This document shows positions 1 to 12,052 of a stretch of DNA of 28,804 nt, piece by piece. A program made the position numbers and the translations under genes. The notes beneath the pieces were generated by a model. It was not told the DNA's origin. It did not search any database and saw only the letters and a list, made by a program, of their open reading frames with translations. The DNA comes from Schoenoplectus triqueter. Its lineage: Eukaryota; Streptophyta; Magnoliopsida; Poales; Cyperaceae. The DNA lies in contig CAXKVV010000864.1 of assembly GCA_964058805.1 (NCBI GenBank), forward strand, positions 1-28,804, in the 5' to 3' direction. The first letter of the stretch is position 1; each line of letters starts with the position of its first letter.

Positions 1-390
1 ATTAGGAATAACAGTTAGAATTGCTGGTTCAATTAGGACCTCACTTTGCAAGGGTTAGAAAGCAGTCAATTTGGCCAGGCACTAGTAAGGTCTTTGAGCT
101 TGGAATTTAAACTATTATACTGAAATACAATTGAAGAGAATGATAAAGAGTTGCAATCCCATTTCATATCCTGCCTATAATAAGTTTAATCCACAAATCC
201 AGCTAAATAGACAATACAACACTACAATCAGTGACCGATTCACAACTCAGTTCTATAACACTTGCAATGTGGCCATCCATATATTAACGCATAGCAGGCT
301 ACTGCTTTCAGAACCCTCTCACCCTCGGCAAGCATTGAGAATTTATGCATGGCTGCACTGGAGGCGAAAGAGGAAATTTTTATGGAGTGC

Positions 391-391
391 G

Positions 392-419
<28 letters not shown>
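391..419. repeat. GA microsatellite
   Basis: A nearly pure run of about 14 GA units, seen directly. On the minus strand it is a CT run, a common feature of plant 5' leaders. It is likely to vary in length between individuals. Confidence 0.95.
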
Positions 420-422
<3 letters not shown>

Positions 423-530
423 AGGGGAACAGGAGGCCGAGCGACGTTATCGGAGAGGGAGGCTGAAGCGGACTGCACGGAGTTGCACACGCCAGAGAGC
501 GCCCTGCAAAAGCTGGATATCGCCGCCTCC

Positions 531-542
531 ATATATATATAT
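531..542. repeat. Short AT dinucleotide run (TATA-like)
   Basis: Six AT units. It may act as a TATA element for a minus-strand transcript whose leader would hold the CT microsatellite at 392-419. It could also be plain simple sequence. Confidence 0.6.
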
Positions 543-836
543 GTATGTCTCGCATTCTTGTTTTAGACTCAGGAAGAAGAGGTTGAGCGGCAAAAAATTC
601 ATTCACTTCCACCCGCCTAAATCTTCTTTTCTATATTGTAATTGTTTAGATTAGATAAATGGGTCCTTATGAATTTTTCTCAAAGGATCTTGACCTGATA
701 AATTACAAAAGAATACTTTATTCCAAATTTTGTTAAAAATACTTAAAATGATTATACTTAAAGTGACCGAGTCCCAGGCCGCAGGCGCGCTTCTGCGCTC
801 GTGAAAAGCGAAAAACAAAGGAAGGAACAAACAATC

Positions 837-840
837 AAAA
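837..840 (-). terminator. Pol III T-run terminator of the tRNA-Gly gene
   Basis: On the minus strand four T residues follow the discriminator base directly, the minimal RNA polymerase III termination signal. A further T-rich stretch lies a few bases downstream as a possible backup. Confidence 0.7.
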
Positions 841-912
841 TGCGTCTGCCGGGAGTCGAACCCGGGTCTATTGCTTGGAAGGCAATTATCCTAACCGTTG
901 GACTACAAACGC
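841..912 (-). tRNA. tRNA-Gly (anticodon TCC)
   Basis: A 72-nt intronless nuclear tRNA gene. On the minus strand it folds as a full cloverleaf. The acceptor stem is GCGTTTG paired with CAGACGC (one G-T pair) with discriminator A. The anticodon stem is TTGC/GCAA around the loop CTTCCAA, giving anticodon TCC, which reads glycine GGA/GGG codons. The T stem is CCGGG/CCCGG. The internal Pol III promoters match consensus: box A TAGTCCAACGG and box B GGTTCGACTCC. The 3' CCA is not encoded, as expected for a nuclear gene. A CAA motif lies shortly upstream of the 5' end, as in many plant tRNA genes. With all stems intact I expect a working gene. Confidence 0.95.
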
Positions 913-1299
913 CCCTGTCCAATTGCTATTACACAAATGATACAGTGCATGACCGTTTAAAACCATACCAATTACCAAATACCATTTAAAACCATTCAAC
1001 TAATTACGAATTTGGCTCAGCTCGGCTCTTTACCAGCCCTATATCAAAATAAACCACGGATGAAACGATTAATCTAGTCAATTGTGCATGTAATTAGTTG
1101 AAGGAAATGACCTGCCGAAATTAACTAGGCTAATATAATGATCAACTGACAATGAAAAAATGGATGAATTCACATATGATTTATGTCTAATCAAATAATT
1201 AATGCTAGAAAATTATATTCAACAGTCCCTTTTAAAACTCAAAATGCATGATATCAAATATCAAAATATTTGGAAGCAAACCAAACCGTATAAAAAAAG
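913..1299. other. Intergenic DNA, nothing recognised
   Basis: AT-rich non-coding sequence upstream of the tRNA-Gly gene. I see no protein-coding frame, RNA gene or terminal repeats here. Confidence 0.6.
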
Positions 1300-1412
1300 T
1301 GAAGGATTTCGTGGAAACAAATTGTGAATTTGGTAGGAACAAATTATCTAAAATCAGGGATTTCGTGGGAACAAATTATCCAAAGTGAAGGATTTCGTCC
1401 AAACAAATTGGC
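1300..1412 (+). repeat. Imperfect tandem repeat of about 30 bp
   Basis: About four degenerate units built on GGATTTCGTGG-AACAAATT. Three carry GGATTTCGT followed by an AACAAATT word; one has lost the first part. Non-coding. Origin unknown. Confidence 0.7.
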
Positions 1413-2044
1413 ACAAGGAGACCCGTTATGGATTGCCCCTCGATGAAATTTTACGGATTTTTATGTCCATTATAAAATCTTTATGTCAATCGTCACGTTG
1501 ATGCTCGAGTTTGCAAATTGGTATTCTTTTGTCAAAAGAACCTAAAAACAAAACATTTCAAATTTTGATTAGCAAAAAATCTTAAAGACAGGTTCATCCC
1601 CGTATAAAAACTATAATTAAGAACTAATAATTATTAACGCCAAGTTCACATTTCTTACGATTTTTCTCCATTCTCAAAGGATCATGTCGAAATCAACGTG
1701 TCTTAATTGCATAAATAATTTGAGAAAATCTTTTTATCTTCTGCTCTTTCATATTTTCTTGTATAGTTCTTTGTTATTTTTCTATCTAAATATCTAATTT
1801 ATTTATTTAAATATCTGGTTCATTTATCTAAACTAGCATAGAATCCGTCCATTGTGCAAACTCTTTTAATTTAAAAAAAAATATATTTAACACTAATTTT
1901 ATTATAAAAATGATATATTTTACTTAGATATAATTTATATCAAAATCAATTATAAAATATCTTAAATTTTTAAATAAAATTAATTCATTATTTTATAAAA
2001 GATAATGTACATATTATACTATTTTTTCTTTTCTGAATAGAGTT
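1413..2044. other. AT-rich intergenic DNA
   Basis: No gene seen. From about 1780 the sequence has words of the form TATCTAAATATCTG-TTCATTT that recur near 3866-4173 and 4655-4720, so it belongs to a diffuse local repeat background. Confidence 0.5.
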
Positions 2045-3760
2045 ATACAGCGTGTAGATTCTTTTTACAATAAAACTTAATAATAGTTGATATTTAATTT
2101 ATTTGATATATAATTTTTTTAGACCTCATGTAAATATATGATAAAAAAATAGCAAATGAAATGGACAGAAAAAAATAATTTGACTAAAATATGAATTGTA
2201 GCTTTAATAAAAATAATTAATCTCAATTGTAAATTGAATACGAGTATTTCGGTCATTAAACATTATCTAATAACATTAATTGACGAATCAAGTTCATACA
2301 GTCTTTATAATATGGTATGCATGTAGGGGTGTCAATTATTGACCCGACCCGACCCGACATGACCCGAAGATAAATGGGTCGGGTATGGGATTGATTTTTT
2401 TGATCCGAATCGGATTAGGTCGGGTTCGGATCAACCCGACCCGATCCGATTAATTATGTTTTTTGAAGTAATTTTATGATTTAGTACTAATTAAAAATTA
2501 AATATACACTAATTATACACTAATTAAGATCAATTATAAATTAATTAATATTTAATTTCTTAAATTATATAAAAATAATTAATAATTAATTAATTATTTT
2601 ACATGGATCGGGTCGGGTATGGGTCAAGATTTTTTGACCTGAATTTAATCGAGTCGGGTCAAAAAAATAATAAAATAATATGACCCAACCCGAACGCGAC
2701 CCATTGACACCCCTATATGCATGATAAAAAAAATAGAAAACAAAATTGAGAGAAAAAAATGGCATTGATCAGAATCTAAATCATTTTTTTAACATATTGA
2801 TATGCACCATTCGATTAGAGGTGTTTTGATCATTATTTAAAAAATAAAATAATGGACAAATTCAGTATATATGCTCTTGATAATATAGATGTGCTTGCAA
2901 ATCTCATTCCTCAAACTTATTAAAGTTTTAATCTGTATCGATGATTTTTAAGCGAGGGTATTTTGGTCATTAAAAATCCACATCATCATTGATGATTTCA
3001 GTCCACGTGCTCTTTTATAATTTAATATAATGTAATATAAATTATTATAATTATTTTACTTGGATATGATTAAAATAAATACAAGGATTTCAAATTTTCA
3101 TATAAATCAATCCAACACTTTATATTTATCGAACATGATTAAAATTATATTCGAAAAATAAAATCAATCTAGCGCTTTATATTCATCAAATATGATTAAC
3201 ATTATGTTAGAACTGAACTTGCATAATTATGTGGTATGTACAAATAAACAAATGCTATACTGATACATTGCAATTAGATAGCTTTAGAGTCAATAACTTC
3301 ATTAATGTTTCAATACCCGCACAATGTGCAGACCTCAAAAGGTTTTTATTATACATAAATCATTTCATTTTATTTTGACCGTGATTTAATAATCTGAAAG
3401 TATCTATATTATAAAGTATTTACAAGAGTCTTAAATTTATAAATAAAATTAATTAATTATCTATATCTATAGTTTTATACTAAAAAAGTGATATAGAAGA
3501 TAGTTTTCTTTTTTTTAAATCATAAAATAGTTCATTATTAATTTATTTGATGGATAATTTTTTTTGGATCATCTATTAATGCATGGTAAAAAAATAAAAA
3601 ATGAAATTAAGAGAAAAATGACACTGATCAAATTCTGAATCTTATTTTTTTTAATACATTGATTCGCACAATTCGATTAAAGACATTTTGATCATTAATA
3701 AAAAGTTAAAATAATAGATAAATTCAGTACATACGTTTTTTTATAATATAGTATGAATAT
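2045..3760. repeat. Diverged, repeatedly duplicated AT-rich block, split by a hAT MITE
   Basis: The segment 2717-2892 is repeated with many mismatches at 3579-3755. Both start at ATGCATG-TAAAAAAATA, pass through a TTTTGATCATTA word and an AAATTCAGTA word, and end in TAATATAG. Parts of the same unit recur at about 2045-2315 and 2940-3040 (words like GGTCATTAAA followed by TTTATAAT). At least three partial copies are therefore present, one of them interrupted at 2323/2716 by the hAT MITE. No coding capacity. Copy limits are judged by eye. Confidence 0.55.
2324..2715. mobile_element. hAT-type MITE with perfect 8-bp target duplication
   Basis: A 392-bp non-autonomous DNA element. It opens with TAGGGGTGTCAAT and closes with ATTGACACCCCTA, a perfect terminal inverted repeat of 13 bp. 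It is flanked by TATGCATG on both sides (2316-2323 and 2716-2723). The 8-bp duplication and the TAGGG start are hallmarks of hAT elements. Just inside the ends are runs of GACCCGACCCGAC on one side and the GGGTCGGGT complement on the other, which extend the foldback. The centre is AT-rich with no transposase. It was inserted into the diverged AT-rich duplicated block. Confidence 0.93.
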
Positions 3761-4173
3761 TTGAGACATATATAAATACCTAAGTTTTTTTATTTCTCAA
3801 AAATTTTCTTCTTTCTTCTCTCATACATCCCCGTGCAGTCCATGTGATGTTTGACGCTTTTTCTATTTAATTACCTGAATCACTTATCTAAACACCTGAT
3901 TCATTTGCTTAATTACCTGAAACATATATACATATCTATTTTTTTTTTGTTTCCTAAGGCTTTTATTCTCTCATCTATTAGATATATTTTCTTGTACCAC
4001 TTATGTGATATTTGTCATTTTCTCCCACACAACTTTATTTTCCAAGACTTTTTTTAAATCTCTTGTATTTTTTCCCTAACAATCCATATAAATACCCGAG
4101 TCTCATATCTAAAAATTTTGGTCACTTATATAAATATTGAATCTCATATCTAATACTTGAGTCTCATATCTAA
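3761..4173. repeat. Degenerate short repeats (CATATCTAA / ATACCTGAG words)
   Basis: Non-coding AT-rich DNA with many variants of a roughly 20-bp phrase, for example TCTCATATCTAA at least three times between 4098 and 4173 and ACCTGATTCATTT-like words near 3875-3925. The same phrase continues after the MITE at 4655-4720. A short open frame at 3851-4057 is low-complexity and not gene-like. Confidence 0.5.
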
Positions 4174-4653
4174 GGGTGGAGATCACTTGACAATGTGTTA
4201 TTTTGACGATCTTGACAATGGACTCTAAAAAAAATACCATTTTTTTAAAATAGAAAAAAAAATTTATAAATACATTCTTTTAACTATAGATTGATAGTGT
4301 TTTAAAATAAAATTTCTGATCAAAAAAGCCAAACAAAAGTGAACAGTAAATACAACTAGTAGCCCTAACTAAATCAGATAGCGCTTACTACAAAATGTTC
4401 GTGCAATTTTGTTATCATTTGATAGTCCATCAAAGACCGTGAAACGTAACTGCTGTAAATTATATAAATTTTGATGGTCTTTGATGGACTACCAAATAAT
4501 AATGAAATTGTATGAAATTTAAAACACTATCAATCTATAAGTAAAATAACATATTTATAACGTTTTTTGCTATTTTTAAACCTTATTATATTTATTCCAG
4601 AGATCCATTGTCAGTGTTATCAAAATAATCCATTGTCAAGTGATCCTCACCCC
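4174..4653. mobile_element. Foldback MITE, copy 1 (Mutator-like signature)
   Basis: A 480-bp element with terminal inverted repeats of about 50 bp. Both ends start GGGTG and share GATCACTTGACAATG, then continue with a second TTGACAATGGA word. It is flanked by CATATCTAA (9 bp) at 4165-4173 and 4654-4662. This fits the 9-bp duplication of Mutator-like elements, but the word is common locally, so it is weaker evidence than usual. Inside is a shared family core: a TATAGATTGATAG arm near 4290 pairs with CTATCAATCTATA near 4530, and an inner hairpin carries a TCCATCAAAGACC / GGTCTTTGATGGA pair. No open frame for a transposase. Confidence 0.85.
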
Positions 4654-4662
4654 CATATCTAA

Positions 4663-5667
4663 ATATCTATGTCTTATATTTAAATATTTGGTTTACTTAT
4701 ATAAATATATGTCTTGTTTGTCGGACTAACTTATATAGATAGATATTTTTTTTCCAAAAATAAAAATTAGTCGTGGAGGATTTTTTTTGTCAAAAATAAA
4801 AATAAAGTTATGTAGGAGATTTTTTTTGGAACTGTTAGTCGGACTCTTTTTTTTATCTAGAATTTATCGTAATTTCCTGAACGAATGGAATAGGAACATA
4901 GGACAGATTTATTTAATTACAAAATAATAATGGTAATTCTAACATTTATGTCCCGACCTTTTTTAGTGTGTGGAACATTGCAATAAATAGTTCATGCATA
5001 CATGATATCAGATCTAATACACGAATTATAAATATTTCATTTTATATGGGACCGAAGATTTGTTCAGTACTTAATAAAATATAATTATTATATTTGATAT
5101 TGGAATACCCACAAATGAAATGTTAAGATGCAAACATTAATTATTACTTGCATTTTCACTTATAGAATATAACAGAAATGAAATAAACCATTAAAAAAAT
5201 AGATGGAGGAGAATTTAGATTAGAGAATTTTCTGAAATGTAACATAGGATTAGGTAATTAGTCTCAGAATGTTAATTTTCAAAGATGAAAAATAAAAAAA
5301 TTCTTAATTCAAATCAATAATTGTTTTTCATTTAAAAAAAATAGCATTAGAGAGACTTTGCAATTGATTGAGTAGCTTAAATGGTTGAAGTGACAATTTA
5401 AGTAATGGCAGGGACGCAGGGTTAGAGATGTTCTTATGGCTTGCAAAATATGATTAACATTTGCAATATCGATTTAAAAGACACAAAACATCCTTTACAA
5501 AACAGTACGATCATTCCTTTTGCAAAATTTTACTAGAGATCATTCCTTTGCAAAATTTTACTAGTTAATATCGACCAACCGAGAATCCATGATTTTTTTA
5601 ATAATTTTGAAATATATCAATTTTAATGATAAGTACTAATTAATTAAAATTTTAATAATATATATAA
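4663..5667. other. AT-rich intergenic DNA
   Basis: No gene recognised. The first 60 bases continue the short repeat phrase found before the MITE. Around 5500-5560 the words CATTCCTTT-GCAAAATTTTACTAG occur twice in tandem. The rest is featureless AT-rich sequence. Confidence 0.5.
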
Positions 5668-6030
5668 CAGCGTGTAGGTGGGTTGTACGTTTAAAACACG
5701 CTGGTAGGATTGACATCTTAATCATCCAGAGATTTTTTTCTCAATTTTTGAGAAAGACACCAATGAGATTGATGGCTTGATCACTGAGGAACTTTTTTTC
5801 CTCAACTTTTTATCATCAATTTTGAATTTTTTATGAAAGGCCCTAGTGAGATTAACGCTATGAGAGATTTTTTTTCTCTCCGCTGACGCCTTGATCATCA
5901 GAATTTTTTTTCCCATTTTTTTTATCATTGGTAGAATATTAATTCTGAATTTTTGTGAAGGATGCCAGTAGGATTGACGCGTTTGGTGGAAAATGTATTA
6001 ACGGGACCAGCGTGTTTTCAACGCTCAACC
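5668..6030. repeat. Degenerate tandem repeat with CAGCGTG hairpin words
   Basis: Begins with a hairpin: CAGCGTGT (5668-5675) pairs with ACACGCTG (5696-5703). Then come four to five diverged units, each made of a (G)TAGGATTGACGC-like word, a TTGATCATC-like word and a T-run with CTC. Unit starts are near 5705, 5763, 5843, 5882 and 5966. The block closes with another CAGCGTGTTTTC-AACGCT word at about 6008-6025. The long minus-strand frame here (5722-5928) is Lys-rich, comes from the T-runs and is not a gene. The class of element is unknown to me. Confidence 0.55.
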
Positions 6031-6279
6031 CCATCTGTGCATTGCCATATTTATTATTTAAATTTTTATTAAGTAATATTTATTATTAAATTTATAATTA
6101 ATAAAAAAGACAGTTTGAAAAATGTGAATTCACATTTCCTACCATATATGTGATGAAAGAGCTTTATCATTATGTCTATGATATATGAGATCACTAAATA
6201 AAAATAAAAATCTCTTCTATTAATTAAAATTTAGACCATCTAAATTAAATTGAGCTACATTACTTTTCTCATAATAGAA

Positions 6280-6610
6280 GACTTCAAATCTGTTGTTATT
6301 CTTGTAGAAGAAAAAATAGAAAAAAAATCTGAAAAATAGAAAAAAAAATATAAATATGTTTTTTTACTTGTAGATTGATAGCCCGTCAAATTTCATATAA
6401 TTTCATTAATGTTTGTAACGGTTCTAAATTAACGGTATTTGATAAACTATCAAATGTTAATGAAATTATATAAAATTTGATAAACTATCAATATATAAGT
6501 AAAAGAACATATCTATAAACTTTTTTCTATTTTTCAATTTCTTTTTTACTTTTTTGAAATAAATAACGGACTTATTTAATTTCTACAAGAATAACAGCAG
6601 ATTCGGATTG
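6280..6610. mobile_element. Foldback MITE, copy 2, upstream of alpha-tubulin
   Basis: About 331 bp, flanked by ATAATAGAA (9 bp) at 6271-6279 and 6611-6619. The ends are imperfect, but the inverted repeat AATCTG(T/C)TGTTATTCTTGTAG (6287-6307 against 6583-6603) is clear. The core matches copies 1 and 3: TGTAGATTGATAG on the left, CTATCAATATATA on the right, TTTCATATAATTTCATTAA paired with its complement, and a central AACGGTATTTGATAAACTATC hairpin. No coding sequence. It ends about 320 bp before the tubulin TATA box. Confidence 0.85.
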
Positions 6611-6931
6611 ATAATAGAAACATGCCATCACTGTTATGACAGCACGGACCCGAGAAAAGTGTAACCACGATAAAACTTCAATTTGATGGGGGGAAAATCA
6701 ATTGAATTGAGTAAAGTGTACATCTAGGAGAGACAGGCTGTCCCGCTGCATAACTTTAAATTTCAAAATAAAAAATCGAGACGGCCTAGTGCTAGTGGTA
6801 AGTGGTTAGTGGCCAAGTGGGCTGGTGGGCTCCAGCTCTTCCGAAATACAGATCATCCGTTGCATCTCCTCATCCATTTCATAATCTCTCGATCCTCAAC
6901 CGTCCAGTTCTATTGCCCCTTTCGTTTAAGT

Positions 6932-6940
6932 CTATATAAG
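6932..6940 (+). promoter_or_regulatory. TATA box of the alpha-tubulin gene
   Basis: CTATATAAG lies about 140 bp before the ATG. Transcription would start near 6965, giving a leader of roughly 115 nt that is rich in C and T, as is usual for strongly expressed plant genes. Confidence 0.75.
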
Positions 6941-7063
6941 AGCGCTAGGTCTCCCTCGATTCCTCTCACACATAACCTAAAGGCGTCTTTGAATACGCCG
7001 CTCTCGCTTTCCATTTCTGTGCGATCTCTCTTCTCTCGGAAATCTCTTTAGTTAGATTTTTGA

Positions 7064-9335
<2,272 letters not shown>

Positions 9336-9540
9336 ACTTTGTATCCTTTGAGAAGTTGCTGGTGTATCAATGGAGGATGTTGTGTTGATGTCTTGTTTCT
9401 GTTGTTATGTTGTTGGTGCTTTTCTTTTTCATGTGTTCTGTGGACTGTGGTGTGCTAAGGCTACTGTGCTGTACTTGGCATCATAAATGCTTGGATGAGT
9501 CTTATCTCGTTCTTTTCTTATGAATTTATGTTTTTTTTTC
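9336..9540 (+). other. Likely 3' UTR of alpha-tubulin
   Basis: T- and G-rich sequence after the stop codon, with many TGTT and TTTGT words typical of plant far-upstream polyadenylation elements and an ATAAAT word near 9484. The exact cleavage site cannot be read from sequence. Confidence 0.5.
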
Positions 9541-11384
9541 AAATTCTCGTTTCGTTACATAAGTTGGCAATTTATAAATTTGAACTTAGAAAAAGTGAGG
9601 TAGTCTGGTGTTTCCAAATCATCTCCACAACCTCCGTGAAATACAGTTTTATCTGAGTCTCTATGGCTTAAAAAGCATCCGTGAAATACAGTGTCTTCTT
9701 ATTTACCAATGCTCTACATATCATAACTAACCCACGACTAAAGAAACTTCAACTACTGGGTCTCCTCATTTGTTTTTCCGATTCAATATGCTTATTTCTA
9801 TTTTCCAACTACTTTCAGTACTACTGCGTCATTTATAAGTAAATGCTGATCCAACAGACTCTCACTAGCCTGGACAGCTGACCCAACATGGTGTGAGTTG
9901 TGACCTTATTTCTCACTAGCCTGGACAGCTGACCCAACAGATTCTTTTGCTGTTCCCGGGGATGTGAATTCCATCTTCTCCCAATAATATATCTTTTTAA
10001 ATAATCAATTGGGTCTCTCTTTTATGATTGGATTTTGGTATAGAGAATGCGCCTCAACCAGCGGATAAGCCGATAATGTCAAGTTTATCTAAAATTAAAT
10101 TTTGTTATTGTAGACAAGTGCTTATTCTGCGTCTTTGTTTCGTTGGAAACTTGGAATGATGTAATGTAACCGGAACGATATGACTTGAGAAATTTAAAAT
10201 CAAGTGACAGTTCCAACTTTGTGGTTGTCGATGCAAGCATTGTCACTGCAAGCATTGGTAAATAACAGGTGTAATTGTAAAACAATTAAAAAATTAACGC
10301 AATAGTTACACTACCAACCACAAAGCTTTTAATCCCAAATTATTGAGGTAGGTTAGAAAACAAAATCCAATCCGAAAACAGTAATAATTACGATTTTATA
10401 ATTTGTAAATGCGTGAAATTTTCTCCCTAGAATATGTAATTCGTCAGCTCTTTTTATTCGCTCAAAGATTCATCAAATCTAATAGCTCCAAATTAATGCA
10501 TGATAATTCCGAAATAACAAAAGTTATTTTAAGTTGGATGCGATCCAAATAAACCTTTTATTATTCTAAAAAAAATGGATTAAATACTATTTGAGTGTTC
10601 TAAAGAGAATATGGAAATCAAGTATTTCCACTATGGTAGGGGAGAAATAAAAAGCATTTCTATTTCAAATATATAATCTAAACAATGTTTTCATTAATAC
10701 GAATGATGCTATATTTTATTATTTCCGCTTTTCACTCGGATGAGGGGTGGTAAGCTTGCTTGTACCAGCAACATCAAAATTTTCTTAATAGCGTATAAAA
10801 TGCATATATAATGAAATAAGGCGAAGTGCTTTCAAGATTAAAAAGTAGTACATTTTTTTTGGGGGTGAAGCACTGAGGATAGCCTAGTTTATATAACGTA
10901 CGCTACCAACATAAAACATAGAACTTCCAGATTTAATTTGTTGAATCACGAGTTAGATGAGTTCCTGTTGGACTCCACTCCACCTCTAAATGCACAAGTC
11001 TAATAATAAAATTTTTGAAAGAAATAAATACGTTTCAGAGATCATGCTATCAACAAGTGTGTATAAATATTAACATATAACAAGTGCATGTAAATATATA
11101 TTAAGTCAATCATAACAACAAAATTATTCAAGAAATAATACCATTTACGAAGTCATTTGACTAAGGACTGATCACATGGTCTATTTGTTTTAATATTTGA
11201 TCTAATTTATCGTGAAAAATATTTCTTTCATTTCAACATATAATTGATTTTGTTTAATCACAAATTAGTTTTTACTTTTTACAGACATATAAAATTTTGA
11301 TAATATATATTCTAATACAGTTAATTATAGTAATATATGGTTACTTAAAATTGATATATAAAACTTGATATACAATTCTATATG
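9541..11384. other. Intergenic DNA without recognised genes
   Basis: AT-rich. Apart from the 29-bp direct repeat at 9860-9939 I see no gene, RNA or paired terminal repeats. A minus-strand open frame at 10085-10285 has no family resemblance and no codon bias, and I do not regard it as a gene. Confidence 0.55.
9860..9939 (+). repeat. 29-bp perfect direct repeat, 51-bp period
   Basis: The 29 bases starting TCTCACTAGCCTGGACAGCT occur at 9860-9888 and 9911-9939 without mismatch. The flanks resemble each other (CCAACAGACT before the first copy, CCAACAGATT after the second). This fits a recent local tandem duplication. Confidence 0.9.
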
Positions 11385-11758
11385 AGGAAATCTAAAATGC
11401 AACGCGTTGCATGGATGCATCTGTGCACCATGTCAAAATCTCAAACTTTAAGTTAAAAATGACCGATTCAAACCGTTCAATTTATTCTTCATATAAAACC
11501 TTTATATAAAATCAAATTTTATATATTTTTTAAAAAAATTGCTATTATTTTGAGCCAAGAGAAAATTGCTTGATTTAAGGATTTTGAATAGTCCAATAGT
11601 GATATTTTTTTTCATTTAAAAAATAACAAAAAAAATAAATATTTAATTTTCTACAAGAGTTTGATATGAAGATAAATTGAACGGATCGGATCGGTCATTT
11701 TTAACTTAAAATTTGAAATTTTGACGTGGTATATGAACACATCCATTTTAAACTTCCT
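11385..11758. mobile_element. Long-inverted-repeat MITE
   Basis: About 374 bp. The left arm from 11385 and the right arm back from 11758 are complementary for over 100 bases: an outer GGAA-TCTAAAATG word, then GTCAAAAT-TCAAA, then AAGTTAAAAATGACCGAT, a CCGTTCAATTTAT word, and CTTCATAT-AAA. The left arm carries an extra CAACGCGTTGCAT self-complementary insert. The target duplication is uncertain: TCTATATGA on the left, TCTATATAT on the right. No open frame. It differs from the other MITE families in the window. Confidence 0.75.
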
Positions 11759-12052
11759 CTCTCTATATATATGAATTTTATACCACGTCATCAAGTGGAC
11801 CCTAAACATTTTCATTAGAATGGAGAAATTTAATATCTCTGAATCTTTGGGATACTTATCATTTGTCGAAACAGCACGGAGAAAATGAGAAATGTTCGTT
11901 TAATTGATGTACGTTAAATAAAATGATGCAGGATGTACATATAATTTGATGATATATAGAAGTTTCCTAACCCATAGGATTTTTTATTTAACCTGATGAG
12001 CGTGTTTTGACTAGGAGTATCACGGCAGTTGTGGTGATTTTCCCTTTCAATG

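Larger units (their letters stand above)
240..545 (-). promoter_or_regulatory. Possible 5' end of a minus-strand gene running off the left edge
   Basis: This patch is richer in G+C than its surroundings. Read on the minus strand it has a TATA-like AT run (531-542), then a CT microsatellite (complement of the GA run at 392-419) as often seen in plant 5' leaders, then an ATG at 354-352. The frame from that ATG is open for only about 36 codons, so a splice donor would be needed soon after. I do not recognise the peptide. Plus-strand frames across the same patch give Arg/Glu-rich strings produced by the microsatellite and are not convincing. Low confidence: the layout suggests a promoter, but nothing proves a gene. 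Confidence 0.2.

Noticed and set aside
349..654. Arg/Glu-repeat open frame on the plus strand
   Set aside because: The RERERE string is the translation of the GA microsatellite; similar strings appear in two frames, and the rest is unlike a protein.
3851..4057. 68-residue hydrophobic open frame on the plus strand
   Set aside because: It falls in T-rich repetitive DNA; the hydrophobic residues come from TTT/CTT/ATT codons and no gene context supports it.
5722..5928. Lysine-rich open frame on the minus strand
   Set aside because: It arises from T-runs in degenerate tandem repeats; low-complexity composition and no family.
6781..6835. SINE- or tRNA-like head (GGCCTAGTGCTAGTGG)
   Set aside because: No full A box, no B box and no poly-A tail; it is probably ordinary promoter sequence upstream of alpha-tubulin.
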